Assembly (NCBI GenBank): GCA_902806595.1
Contig: CADCXC010000010.1
Location: 1,240,001 to 1,304,000, forward strand
Source: Pyrenopolyporus hunteri
Taxonomy: Eukaryota > Ascomycota > Sordariomycetes > Xylariales > Hypoxylaceae
DNA length: 64,000 bases
Reading direction: 5' to 3'
The notes beneath the pieces were generated by a model. That model made no database searches. It was not told the origin of the DNA and worked only from the letters and a program-made list of their open reading frames with translations. Below are positions 42,557-55,435 of the stretch, piece by piece. Position 1 is the stretch's first letter. The number at the start of each line of letters is the position of its first letter. A program made the position numbers and the translations under genes.

Positions 42557-45500
42557 GTGCCTCGGAACTGTTTTCCTTCCGATGATGGGCCGTCTCATAC
42601 GACCGAGCCTAGGCCCCGTGCCACCGGTGGCCGTAGCCTAGGCGAAGCCGATCGACCTACGCGGCGCCGCCAAGACACGTGCAGAAGGATCGAACCTGCA
42701 GAAGCAAAGTTGGGGTCCAGCGCGTACGTAGATTCGACTGCGTCAACCGCGTACGTCAGCTGGAGCGTACCTTTGGCGTGTCCCTCTGGGGTGTATCTCT
42801 GGGGTGTGCCTTTGGCAACAGGGAAATGATCATGGTCAAATGAACCACTCCGTTCCTAAATCCTTCTTGGCCACGAGATGCGCCGGACATCGAAGCGAAT
42901 AAGACCGAAGAGGTATCATGTATATCGAATCCGCTGGATAAGATAGTGTGAAATAGCTGTAAAGGCGAGAGGTTAGACTTACGCATCCTCTCGCACTATA
43001 GATTCATTACAGGATATTTAGATGCTATTATCATACCCATAGGTATATGTGAATCCTCTTACTAAATCCGGCAATAGCCCATATTCCTTAATTCCGATTT
43101 GAGGATCAGGCGAGCCGAGATCAGGAGATAGCAGTTAGCACGGAATCCGTGGAAGCGCTCACCGTCCGAATATTTTACATTACTAAGTCCATCACAGAAA
43201 TAGACTTAGTAGATATTCAGGTAAGCCTGCCTACCCTGATTGGCATCGCGGTCTGGTATAGGTGCAGCGGTGAGTTTCAGGGCTATGAGATGGTCAGTGG
43301 GGCGCTTGAGGGATCTCTTAAATAGCATCGAACTAAGGACCTTAAGCAAAAAATGGCATTAGAATAATCGATCTCCGTGGCACTACTATCAATAAGGAGC
43401 TTATTGATATGGCCGATTAGGTTGCATGAGTAACCCGCCAGCGGGAGGTGTGCGGGCCTAGCGATAGAATAATCTTGTGCAGAACGATCGCCGCACAGTA
43501 ATAGTGCGGTAATTGCCAAGGGAGTATCACCAAGATGAAAGGATCATCTACCTGAAGGATTTAACGATGCCTTTCGCTCTGCGGTAGTTGCAAACCACGG
43601 GGGGCGACGTAGAAGACAATTTAGCAAAATGCTTCCTTCAAGGATAGAAAGCTTCTGAGTTTAGGTAGCGCATGCCTACTTCAATACGCTGTGGCAGAAC
43701 CCGACGAGAATGTTCAAGTTCGCCAAGCAATACCTACTGGCCAGATAGAATTATGTGTTCGTCAGGTAGACCTGCTATGCCGGCACAGGATCGCAATGTA
43801 ACGTCGGAAGTGGGAAAGGCGTAAGAACAGGTGTCCATCGGAGTTTGTAAGACGACAGACAAGATTCTGCCATATTTGTTCAACCCTCCATCGAGTTAAT
43901 TGCCTGCGCGATGTCAACGCACAGTCACGCTTCACTACCAAGCCACGGCTAGATTGCGCGCTAGGATACTATGATCAAGTAAAATGACGTTGTCGGATGG
44001 GTGGCCTGTGGACGTCCAGGATGACCTGATGACGAACGGCGAAGTTGTCTATGGGAGACGATGGTCCATGTATCGCAACTGCGTTAGTCTTAACGGGAAA
44101 TTAACATATGCCTTGTTACGCATCTCACATGCTTCTTCACAATCCGGTCAATCTAATAAGTCGCATACTTACATACGATGTTCGTTGAGGGGCGAACCAT
44201 GAGATCGACGACCGTTCATCGCGCCCGACTCCACAAGGCGAAAAACCACTTAAGATTGGCGAATGGGGATTGGGGGCGGCGCTTCGCAAGATTGTGGAAC
44301 TTCCCCTTGCCCTCCCCCTCCCACTATCGACCCCCTGCGCAAAGCTGCACGAGAGGAGAGGTTTACCGGTAGCCTGGGTGGATCTTCGAAGTTAAACTCA
44401 AGAACCTGGCTTTCGGTTGGGCGCCCTATAACTCTGATACAAGGCTGCCAGAATGTGCCTGATGTGCTTAAGATTATACGGTAAGCCCAATGTGACTTCG
44501 GATGCTGTACCGCAGCCAATCCGCGGCCTGAAGACCTTATTTCACCACGATTCCGCCTCCTGCCAAATCAACCTGTCTCAAGGGGTTCGAGCATGCGTAA
44601 TGACTATGTGGCGAGAATATAGTCTCCAGACTTAATCTGAGGCTGTGGCTAGGAAGGGAGTTAGTCCCCTTCCTTTTTCGAGGTTGGCACCATCGTAAAC
44701 GCCTTGTACCTTTTTTCAACCGCGCTGGATCTTCTAATTGGTTGCTATCACGCCGTAGCCGCCATCCATTTAGGGCGCTGCAAGGGTCGTGCATGAGACG
44801 ATGATGGATGCAGGGATATTAACAACATTTTATTCGGGCTGGGGCGAACCAGGTTTAACGGGAAGGAATCCGCTATAGCCGATCTATGACGGCAACGACG
44901 TGGGCGATAACAGACGGTGCCGTCTTTATTTTGCTGTGAAGTGATTTCTAGGCATGGCGTAGATAGTCTAGATGACCAGGTAGGTAGGTATATGGGGTTA
45001 AAGAGACGTCTCTAGTACGCCGTCAAGTACACCGCGCCCCTTGCTTGACTGGAGCGATGTGACGTAGCCGGCTACTATTTTTCGACTATTCCCGATGGTG
45101 GTAAGTAAAAGTAGGGCGATTGTCTTTTAGGATGCACGACATGGTGGTGTAATCCATGTACCTATAGAGGGAGCGTCGAGAGGATGGAACGAACCACCAT
45201 TACTTGTCAGCTGTTGATTTGCCGGTATGATTCATACCTAGGCCGACTAGACTGAGTTAGGTACCTGGATAGGCCTTTCAAGCGGCAGGTCGTTGGTTTG
45301 ACATTCCTGCTTTGCTCGTAAGCACATTGCCCAGATTAGTCTCGTAAACGCAGCTTCCCATCGCCCTCCGAACCTGGGACTGAAGGAAGTCGAATAGGTA
45401 GCGATAGCAGGTTGCAGAGGGGGTAGCAAGGGCTAATTTCTGGTCGTACAGGACCGGCACCTGAATGGGTATAGCATAGGATAAGATAGGGGAAAGCGAT

Positions 45501-46050
45501 GATAAAGGGAGGTAGGCTGCCTCGCGAGGGGAGCTAAGAGCTCGTAAAAACGCCGTGTAATCCGATGTGGTATGCTTTTTGAGAACACCGACGGATGTTG
45601 TATCTGCCCGGGACCGGGCCGCCCCAACGGGCCAACGCACATTCGGAGAATGACTCGGCTTAGGAAGAGCAGAGGACGAGGGTGAGCAGCCAGACCTACA
45701 AGCCCTGAGCCTCCGGGCTCGCCAACCAATTGTAACTTGAAGTTGCCGAATGAGCGATGTAGAGTATCCATAGCAATGAACATCTAGCCAAGTCAGGGCC
45801 TAGGCTGCCGGGCCGAGCTGCAGACACGCGGGGCGATGTCATGCTCCCCATGCCATAAGGCGCGATGCTACATGACTGACGCCCGTGGAGGGTCGCTATT
45901 GGTCGACGAACCGCAATAAACGAGGTGTTATTCTAATTGCTTGGGGGCTGGGGACGAATGAGGTGAAGATCAATCTAAATAACGTGTAATAAAAGTGATG
46001 AATTCTAGATCTATTAGAAATCGAGGCACACTCTTCTCTCAGGCAATCAG
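42557..46050. other. Gene desert with weak protein-like fragments
   Basis: Open frames on both strands are short and overlapping. The most protein-like is the minus-strand segment at 43546-43283 (listed separately). The frames at 43984-44202 (plus) and 45640-45278 (minus) have no recognised domain. Likely decayed genes or repeats. Confidence 0.45.
43283..43546 (-). pseudogene. Possible ankyrin-repeat-like remnant
   Basis: The minus strand reads SFHLGDTPLAITALLLCGD, then NLIGHINKLLIDSSATEID and LVRCYLRDPSSAPLTI, before a TAG. GDTPLAITALLL followed by a helix-loop spacing recalls an ankyrin repeat. A TGA lies directly upstream and no start or splice site rescues it. Family assignment is a guess; decay is inferred from the stops. 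Confidence 0.25.
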
Positions 46051-48650
46051 AGGCAACAACCGCAGGTTGACATGTGGGGGACGATGCAAGTCAGTCCCCA
46101 TCGAAAAACGAAAGGAAGAGTAAAAAAAATAAGAAGGGAAAAGGAAGACATGGGGATGTTGTGAGATCTGATTGTCCCCCTAATTACATTTTCGAATTTC
46201 TGACAACCCTAACCCCTTCTAAATCGAAGGCTCGTCTCTTTATACTCTATTATTACATACCAATTCTTACTCCAATTCATTAAGGCGGCATCTTAAGCAT
46301 TTAAAGGGCGAATCAAAATGTTAAAGTTTTAGATAATGCAAGGGTCTAGCTGCCTAAGGGAGGTACCTAGGTATGCACCTGCTTCCCAGGCATGTAAGGG
46401 ACACCTACATGGAGGTAGGTACCTACCTAGGTAGGGGCCCCTCGAATAAACCTATGCGGTATTTACCTGATCTGGATTAGGTGCCCAGATAAAAATGGTC
46501 AACCAAATGGAAGCCGCAACATCGGTAGAAACCATCAATCACGCACTTGCTCTCTTTTTGTTTATTCCATTTTATTATTTATTATTTATTATTATTATTA
46601 TTTTTTTAAAATTATTTTTAGTATCTTCTATCACTTTTTTTTCCCCTTCCCTCTCACATTTTCGCCAATCACATGATACGGCACCGCTGCGAGTAGTCAC
46701 TCATTATCTGCAATTTCAGTATTCAGTCCACGGCCACCGTAGGATTCTTCTAATGCGGCGCATTTCCTCCGTAACGTCAGCTTCGCCTTCTCACCACTTG
46801 CTCTTCTAAAGAGCCTCTGCATTCCGGGTTGGCCGCTAACAGCTATCTGTTGGTTACCTACTAAGTTACCAAGTGATCCCGCGCATTGCGACCCAACCGA
46901 CTGTTGCTAGGCTGCTCTATTCCCCTAAATATAATGACACATTTCCTAACCCTGCATTGATTACCTGCGTTTTCGGGTAGATGCTTCTGACCGCGGAAGA
47001 GGCCGTTATACTTCCATTCCGTATGCTCGGTTGAGCTGTGTCACGTTTTACGGCCGCAACTGGACCGCATGTCGCTAGCCGTCTCTGACCATGCCATTCG
47101 ACGCGGATTTCGGTGAACACGACACGGGAAATCGTCATGATAGAGTAGAAAAGAGCCACAAGTATAAAAATAAAATGTAATAAAATGATGTAACTCAAAG
47201 GAAACCAAACGCTGTCTGAGATTATACCACACACAAAACGCGCAATAACCTTCCAAATCCCTCCCTCCCTAGGTAATAACCCGCCATATAATATAGTAGT
47301 TTTCGAAACGTTGAATTTCCAGACAAAAAGAAAGGGAAATGACAGGGCAGAGTCCACTATCCAAAGGACGCTCGAGGGAGTGTGGCACTGTCAAACGCTG
47401 ACACCAGGCCAGATCTTGAACAACATCAGAAAACAAACAGAGAAATAGGTATCTATGCGATCGCTCGCAAATCGCTCTTCCGTCCCACCATCCCGCGTTC
47501 GCCAACCATTCATATACTCACTTCCGTGTTCGTAAAGAGACTCGTAGTAGATGGGTTCTAGAGAGGACACGTTAGAGACGGATCGTAGTAGTCAGGATTT
47601 GGACGTAAGCGTCACATGCATACCTTTCACGTAGCGTGATTGTCACAAGGACCGTCGTTATGGACTTCTTCCTTCTGGGCACCTCTAGCACATCCTCCGA
47701 TGGAGTTGGGGGACTCGGCGCAAGGAGTCGGGTTCTCCTTGGTGCAACCGCACGCATATACGATCACGTAGATTTTGCACATGATGAAGATGTTTGATGA
47801 CTGCTTCTTAGAAGAGTGGGGCCTGGAGCGTCTATGTTAGCAAAGTTATACGCTATCCTGCGCGGTAGAGACAAACCAAAGTGTTCAAGCTTCGATGGAA
47901 GTGCTCTCTGGTGGGGTAGCTGCCGTGTCTTCGAGCGAGGACTTGATGTAGTACAGTAGAAGTCGAAGCAAATAGTTGACTCGAGTTGCTTGGTGATGAT
48001 GATGATGATGGTGGTAGACGTGTGAGTGGTGATGATGAGGAACGGAATCTGGATATCGTAGTGGGCGGAAGCGCGGACTTTATAGACGCTGAGCGAGATC
48101 GCGAATCACCGATGGATGAAGATAGCAACCAGGTATATGTCAGATCCCTTGTTTGTCCAAGAGGCAGACCTGTCTAGGCTGGAAGCGAATTAAGCGCTGG
48201 TAGCTTCGGGTGGGCAGGCAATCTCGACGTCTTCGCCGCCGCAGTCAGTCGGCAGAGTTGCTTGTTGGGAGGGAAAGAAAAATAATATCTTAGGATAGAA
48301 TAACAGGTGGTGTGTGTTGATTGTGGTTGTCACCGGACCGTTCGAGAGGTTACCCTCCTTATTGCCAGAAGGAGGTATATATACTATCGAAGGACTTGAA
48401 GAGAGAAAAAAGGAAAGTGGAATTATAAGATGCATGCAGTTGGAACTCTGGTGGATGCGGCCGCCGGACACGCGCGGTTCTGCGGGAGCCGTCGATGCAT
48501 CCGCGAATTTGGTGGAGAAAAGCTGGGTACTGGAGCGTCAACCTTGGAACGAACCACTGGGCGTGTGCCGTGAACGTCATCAGGTAAAAAATAAATAAAA
48601 AATAAAAAATAAATAAAAAATACCTACCTAGGTATTAGGTAGGTACTGAG
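46051..48650. other. Gene desert with simple repeats
   Basis: Contains a palindromic TAGGTA tract (46412-46434), an ATT-type run at 46568-46610, GATGATGAT repeats at 47993-48014, and an A/T-rich AAAAAATAAAT repeat at 48587-48621 next to another TACCTA tract. Open frames across 47570-48600 on both strands do not resemble known proteins. Confidence 0.5.
46412..46434. repeat. Palindromic TAGGTA/TACCTA tract
   Basis: GGAGGTAGGTACC followed immediately by TACCTAGGTAGG: a near-perfect self-complementary run in non-coding DNA. Confidence 0.8.
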
Positions 48651-50280
48651 GTTGCCGGCCCTGCCTCTTTCTCACACTCCCCTCGCCTTCTCTTCTGTCC
48701 GCTTCAAGATGCAGGCCGAAGGCCCAGTCCCGCGCTAGGGGTCGAACTACCCGTGGACAGGGCAGGGGTATTGCGGCGTTCAGATCAAGAAGAAAAATAG
48801 AAACCGGTGGGGAGGATTATGAAATGAGCTGAACCCCGAGCCGGGCTAGTGAGCGGTGGGAACGAGCACAGGCGTCCCAAGAGAGGCAATAGGTAAGGTT
48901 GTCTAAACGGCTTCTTCACCACCTAGGCCACACCACCCAGGCGATCCGATTAGGCAATTAGGGATGGTCGTCTGCCCTAGCATAGCATGTAGAAATATGC
49001 GTCTGACACGTTCCTGCAAATCAGTTGGCAGAAGATGCGAATGATCCCGGGCTTATTGCGTTTGCTTGTCCCTTTAATTGTAACCGTTGGCTGCGTTGAT
49101 TTCATCATTACCTATACCCAGCTGCTATCATGTGTTACGACATCGCCGCTAAGGCCCGGGCAACCCACGGGTATCCAACAATAGTACGATCTTCTCTCTG
49201 TGTCCGTCTCTATCTCTTTCTCTCTCTTCGTCTATCTCCACAGAGGGGAGGTTACCTGGATGAAGGATCTTGTAGGGCACTTGGCTAATGGAAGAGCCCC
49301 CGAGTCCATGTTCGAGGGAGGGGGGGCAGAGCTGTTAGGGCTAACCCGAGAGCGCCACACAGGCAAAGCTCGATGTTTGCGGTAGGTATAACTAACTGGG
49401 TAGCTGGGTAGGATATCGGCCCCGGGGACTTTTATTTGGGGGTGAAGGAGTTACGTACTTAATCGTACATCTTTTCCCCGATTGCTCGCCCTGGTCTAAC
49501 TCCAAGGGTGCAAGTGGGCCATCTAAGAGGGAGATGTGGGAGGTGAAGAGAGACAGAGAGAGAGATCTAGATTGGTATGGTATACACGTATTCAAGCCGA
49601 AAAAGGGAAACGAAAGGACGAAAAAAGGCTTTAGGATAAAATAAAACAAATAAGAAAAAAAAATATTACAATAAAAATTGGCCTGGACGGATATGCTTCG
49701 AATCCTTCCCGTTGGGACCAACCGCATAGATGTAATAGATGTAGGTACCGAGCAGGTCTGCGGCATGCGTCGAGAAGAAAAGGTGAAGCTTGGGCTACCC
49801 CTGGCGGTGTCTGCACTTATACGGGGGGAGCGTGTGGATATACGTCCTGGTGTGCAATTACATACACGGAGAGACAGGGGAGGGACGAACACCCATGCCC
49901 ACTGCCTGTGCCACCTACATCGGAGTGGCTTTATCAACCACAACTAACCAGTTGACCCTAGCTCCTGCGATATATACCTGGAGAAAAAAAAAGAGTTAGT
50001 TGCAAAAAGGTGAGATGGAAGGAGAGCGTAAGAAGACGAAACGGAAGTCTGGGGGGGCAAAGGGGGCCGGTGGTGTAGGTATGTACCTGACACGACAAGA
50101 CAGCGGGATAATAACAGGGAAACCCATCTTATACCTGTATAGGTACCTACCTACCTATTTCCATGCAATGCATCTAGCTTTAGGTGCAACTGCCTAGGCG
50201 TAGCGTACCTACTATGCTAAGGTAGGTACCTATGTTAGAGAACGTAGGTGTGTGGGTACATGCTATTGGCATGGGCTGGT

Positions 50281-50303
50281 AAGACCTAAGACCTAAGACC
50301 TAA
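50281..50303. repeat. 7-mer tandem repeat (AAGACCT)
   Basis: Three perfect copies of AAGACCT followed by a partial copy, 20 bp before a TAGGTA tract. Confidence 0.85.
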
Positions 50304-50659
50304 AGATGGGCGGACGTAGCTCAGGTACCTAGGTAGGTAGGTACCCCTACTAGTCAATGAACCCTGTCCCTTTAGAAGAAGGAGGGAAAAAAAGGGCCAC
50401 TACATGGAAATTCGCGTACGTAACCTTAAATCTTGCCTACAAACGCTCTCCAACATCGTTCAGCATCAATCCAGCATCATCCATCATCCAGTCTACATCG
50501 TAAAACGATGCAAACAAACGCCCCAGGTGGTTTCCTCACGCTTTGTGGCACTCGAAAAGGTAGATTGCAGCAGACACCGGGAGATGGAGGGGAACTGTGA
50601 GCAGAAGATCACCCGAAGCGCACAGAAGACGAGGTTGGTTGCTTGGTTGGGTGCCACGT

Positions 50660-50712
50660 CCAAACCGACCAAACCGACCAAACCGTTCGAATCGGCCAAA
50701 TCGGTCAAATCG
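50660..50712. repeat. Degenerate 9-mer tandem repeat (CCAAACCGA)
   Basis: Units CCAAACCGA, CCAAACCGA, CCAAACCG, then after TTCGAAT the variants CGGCCAAAT and CGGTCAAAT. The change ACC to ATC in later units again looks like C-to-T. Confidence 0.75.
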
Positions 50713-53129
50713 CAAGGAACTGGGTGCGAAATCCTGTTATTGCTACTACTATTACTCCTGCTATTGCTTCTCTCCCCGTTCCGGCGGCACCGTCTCGTGC
50801 CCCGAAGAGCGTTCATTCGCCCAATTTTACAGGAGAACGGTAACCAGGTACTCAAGAGAAGCCATTCCAGAACACTTCTCTGACGCCACCGTCACACGTC
50901 CGCCCTACGAGCCATATTCCCTCTCATCTAGGTAGTGACATACTTCCCAACCCTATAGGGCCACTTATAACCCAGTTTCATCATCTCTAACTCGAGTCAT
51001 AACCAACCTACCTACTTACCTGGTAGGTCCCTGTTATGCTAGCCATCATGCTTATGAGAAGACTCTCGTTACGCGCGGCTGGTTATGTTTGCTCCTCAAG
51101 CATATAGATGTTGGTAGGGCCCGCCTATCCTAGCTGAATGGAACGGCCCGGCTGCCGTTTATCTCAAATATGCCGGGGTGCTATAGAACGGGCGAGCATT
51201 CTCCAGGAAGACTCTGGACCAAGGCCGCTAAAAGTATGGTACGCGGACCAACATCTCGTTATGATCATCCCTCTCCAGATGCAAAACAGCCCTGCATGAA
51301 GCAAGGGACGATGTCCAGCTGAACGGGAATCTACGGTACGTACAATTTAATCCACATCGCCGGTTTACCACCAGCCCAAACCCATTTTTCTCTCCGATGC
51401 TGCTTGGTCATGGCCGTCGTCACCCGACGGACAGGTCGGGCGTTAGTCTTAGTCCGTCTCATGTTATCATGAGGTGGCCGCAGTTGTATCCTGGCTAGGT
51501 CACCATACTTAGGTTTAAACACCGTCGCAATGTTTCACCTGCCTGTTCCGATCAGCATGCCGCCTTTTAATGAAGATAGCTTACCGATTCAGCCGTGATG
51601 AGAAATGCTAGCCTCGGGAATTCGGATACCCTCGTACGCGTCAAATAGCACGTAACACCGCGAATATGAAGCTGGCTAGTGAGTCACCGATCTGAGTCTT
51701 ACTATAGGTGCTGATCATCTCCACTGTTTTAGGAATAGGGGAACAGAGAGGAGCAGGTGAGAGTTCCGGCGTAGGCGTTGATACAACGTACGCCCCAACC
51801 AACACCTGGCAGAACAGCCTTATGGCCCGCGTATTATGCAGCCATCCCTCCTGAAATGGCATATCCTGGGTGCCTTGCAGAGCAGCGGCCAAAAAGGTGG
51901 CCGCTCTCGACCGACTTCATCTATACGTCGCCTCCAACACCATGGCTCTGTCCCCTGACTTACAGAGGCCTAAGATCCAGTGACCCCTTAATATCCACAA
52001 GCCTTAATGCTGACTGGAGTCCTTATAGAAGGACCTAACCCTATGTCTACGGAGCTGGGTCCTCTGCATCGGTAAGGGGCTTCAGCCGGGGCCCTCCGTA
52101 CGAAGACTACCTACCTGGGTAGCGGGTAGAATAATGCCGTAAGACTGGCCCCCAACCCCTTTTCATATTCCAATCTCGCCTCGCTGTCTCTATCTCTCAC
52201 AAAAAAAAAAAAAAAAACACCCTCGAGTAGAGTTCGAAACGGCCAAGTAATCTTGAACCTAGAGCCAACAACTAAGCCCTACGTCCTACTTGATTCGGTC
52301 ACCATGAAGACAGCAGTGGATATATTACTAAATCTAATTGCCCCTGTATTGGGTGATTATGAAGTATGACTTCCAATCTTAGCCCCTCAAGGTTTTTGCG
52401 GAGCTCCCGTATTATATGTCTAGCGTTGTCACGTTTACCTCATCGGAGCCGTCGCTGTATCACGGTTTGACGGTATCTCAGATTAAGGAGTCAGTGATTT
52501 CAGCCTAGCACTTAGCTATCAGCCTAGGGTTTTGCCCAATAGGAGAGAGCATCAACCTACATTATTATTCAGACTTAACAAGCGTCGCAGGAGGCAAATC
52601 GGTAATTTCACGCGGCATGTATACGCTTGCCGTTGGGAGACACCGGAGAGTAGCCGCGGCGCCTAACCATCAATAGTTCAAATTTGTACGGCAGGTACCC
52701 CTATTCTCTTCGGACTTCGGTAAGCTTCTTGTGCTAATTTGAAATAACACCTATGAGCTAAGTGTTCATGGCGGCTGTGCGCGCGAAACCTGGCCAATCG
52801 CTATGCTTCTCAGCCTAAGTAAGCGCTTGCTTGCTGCGTACCAGACTGTCGGGTCCAGTTACTATTGCCATATCCATGGGTGGAAACGTGACTATATCTT
52901 GCGAGGCTTCGGTAACCAGTGCGGATCGCTTAAATACGAAGCGGAATTGAATAATCCACCTTATCCATGGAGCGGAATAGCATCCTGCTTTGGGCGCATG
53001 TGAATGGCTCCCCTATTCAATGTAGGGCGGCCCTTTCTACTCCTGAACCTAGGACGTAGAGGAAGAATACATGCACAACTGATTCGCTGACAACGGAAAA
53101 GCAGCGAAGGTGTTTTTTTTTCTGCATAC

Positions 53130-53580
53130 TTTCGGGGGCTACTTACTATGTGTGTGGAGTCATGGGGCTCGAATTTAGCACTTGCCATCCGCCCACGAAG
53201 CCAAGCCTGAGCGAGAATAGCTAGATCTTCCCTATCCATCCTAACCACCAACATGTGCTACAGGCTTAGGGGTAACTGGGCTCCTTTCGATCTAATTACT
53301 GATTCCGGCCCGATCCTTCTGTGTTGATTTACCTCGTTCGGCTAAGGAGCCGCCTATGTAATATGAACCATCGGGGGAAGTATCTGTGTGAATCCCGAAA
53401 GGGACATGAGACTTGGAGCGGCGGTAGACGGTAATAGCTGAAATATCATCAATAACCTGGAGTCCTCCCGCCACCACCTCGGTGCTTCGATATGTGGTTG
53501 GTCGATATTCGTCGCACCAGTCCCAATAGCTCAGGGCAAGCTTCGCCGGTCACCGAGCAAGTTCTCACAGCTCGTTCGCT
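53130..53580 (-). pseudogene. Possible decayed gene fragment, unknown family
   Basis: The minus strand reads KLALSYWDWCDEYRPTTY, then EVVAGGLQVIDDISAITVY, SHVPFGIHTDTSPDGSYYIG and a stop at 53292. In another frame it continues with MLVVRMDREDLAILAQAWL and KFEPHDSTHI, meeting a strong GTAAGT donor near 53152. Two TGA codons lie just upstream of KLALSY, each one C-to-T step from CGA. It looks like coding sequence broken by frameshift and stops. Identity unknown. Confidence 0.3.
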
Positions 53581-53715
53581 CGAAGCCAAAAGGGTAACGT
53601 TCATCGGAACTATCTTCCTTCAGGATTTACTCAATTTTTACAGGCTATGAGATAGAGCCGTGGCATAGATTCCGAATTTCCATGAAGGACCGAGTGACAA
53701 GAGGAGTAGCGTCGT

Positions 53716-54399
53716 ATGGCTGTACCTGAGATAGGAGAAGCTCAACGTCTCTACAACTCGTCTCTAGCCCCAACAAAATACGACTTCCGGCTCTCACCAA
53801 ATCATATTCGAGCACGCCTCCCCTCTTCTAATGCACCTGATAGCGACAGTAGACTACTATTTTCCCCCCTTTCTCCGGACACCTCTTATCCCCCCTACAA
53901 TACGTTCCCACCCTCGGGAAAAGGTTTGCGATGGCACCAAGAATTCATGACCAGGGCCCAATGCCTCCTTGTGATACGACTAGACTGAACACCGCTGTAA
54001 GACCGATCACCGTTTCTTCGTCACTTTCCTGTATTTCTGCAGGGCCAAGAACACGCCGTACGCAGGAGTCATCAAATGAGAATGTGTTGAACGTCTCAGA
54101 CTACCAACCTGCCATCATGTATGGTCGAGCACATTTACGCCGGTCCAGCGGACCGAGTTCGTGCCACTGAAGCACGTTTCAGGAAAGGAGCTCGCGTGTA
54201 CATATACACGGCTCCTCCAAGTTGCGCCATTATTGTCAGTGTGGCGGTCATGTGGTGGATGGGAGGAAGAAATAGGGGGGTCTGGGCGGATGCAATGTCG
54301 GTCACGACAGCGTGGGGTCATATGGTAACCAACCGCTTAGAATATGGTTTAGAATCCTTTAAGTCTCCATTTCAGATACGGAATCCTCAATTTACTTAG
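53716..54399 (+). pseudogene. Possible multi-exon gene or remnant, unknown family
   Basis: ATG at 53716 opens 90 codons (MAVPEIGEAQRLYN, APTKYDFRLSPNHIRARL). A good intron pattern follows: GTAAGA at about 53998 and a pyrimidine tract ending TTTCTGCAG at about 54044. A further frame from 54121 reads MVEHIYAGPADRVRATEARF, KGARVYIY, a hydrophobic stretch CAIIVSVAVMWWM and TNRLEYGLESF. I could not join these into one clean model, and TGA precedes the donor. Either a decayed gene or a gene needing transcript evidence. Confidence 0.3.
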
Positions 54400-55435
54400 T
54401 AATCGGACCCTTATGTTCTCTCGGATTTCATCCAGACAGCAGAACTGTATGCTCTCCTATTCCCGCTAAGAAAATGAAAATGTGTTCAGGTCTTGTCTAG
54501 GCAGTTAGATGGCTGATTCTGGAAAGATTAAGAGGTATGAGGCAAATGGGCGGAATATAACCGTATGTTCATTTGTGTAGTCACCGTAGGCAAAACTAAT
54601 CTCTCCTGAAGCTAACTACAATCTATTACAGGACGAGAAACTTACCCCGGCTCCCTCGAAAAGAGAAGAGACACAACTTCCTACGAAACGCTGGCTTCCA
54701 CGAACGTCTTCTTTTCGAAGTTAAAATACAATAGGGGACAGGCTCTAAAGGGATATTTCGAAGCCTACTCACCTTTACAGAGCATCGCCCACACAGAACC
54801 CTCCGACTATAGGGCGTCTCTCCTTTCTCGACCCCCCTACCTTCGACAGCGAACCAGAGCGATAAGAGCCTGCAAGAAGCCGTGTAATATAAAATATAAG
54901 AGATAGCAGTTGTAAAATCCAACGGGGTCGGCAAGGGATGATGCCGGCTTCAAGTAAGATAGAGTTAGTTTCTACGGGTTCTACACTGGGGGGACTTTGG
55001 AGAACCCATTCAGATATTCTCCAATGGCGTGGGTGACTTGAGTATATCTACACCCGTTCCCTGGCCGAAACGTGTATACACGTTGTATGGAAGGCTACGA
55101 CTTCGTGAGATCGGATATGGAGTTCGGAGAGCTAGTGCTTTAGTTCACAAGATCCAAGATACGTCCCAGCCCCCTTTCGCAAGAATAGCCCTATTGGTGC
55201 GGAAATGGCAACCTTGAACTAACTAAAGCATATGATCAGGGGCAATGAGTATAGTGCGGCTATAAACCATGCATTTACGCTGCGTCAACGACTTTGTAGG
55301 ACTGAGCGTTTCAGAGAAGTCGTCGCTTCATTCTTAGCCCTAGGGACTCTAGTATTCCTTGTTCGCCTTCCTTTAAGTCGATCCCATTCTCCCTCCCCCA
55401 TACGCCATCGTAAACGAAGTCAAGCAGACCGTTGA

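Larger units (their letters stand above)
48651..51300. other. Gene desert with tandem repeats
   Basis: No gene supported. Holds TAGGTA tracts at 50141-50159, 50219-50233 and 50322-50345, a 7-mer AAGACCT tandem (50281-50303) and a degenerate 9-mer CCAAACCGA tandem (50660-50712). Open frames around 49392-50935 occur in several registers and are not protein-like. Confidence 0.5.
51301..55435. other. Gene-poor stretch with broken coding-like segments
   Basis: No intact gene found. Segments with protein character but no coherent model lie at 51892-51641 (minus), 53580-53130 (minus) and 53716-54399 (plus). The last two are listed separately. An A18 run lies at 52200-52217. Confidence 0.45.

Noticed and set aside
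42660..42730. Possible tRNA on minus (GGTTCGATCC B-box-like sequence near 42690-42700)
   Set aside because: The flanking bases do not form a T-arm stem and no A box or acceptor stem is visible.
50404..50935. Frame with Leu run and repeated Lys-Pro-Thr
   Set aside because: Both features are translations of simple repeats (CTACTATTACTC and CCAAACCGA); not evidence of a gene.
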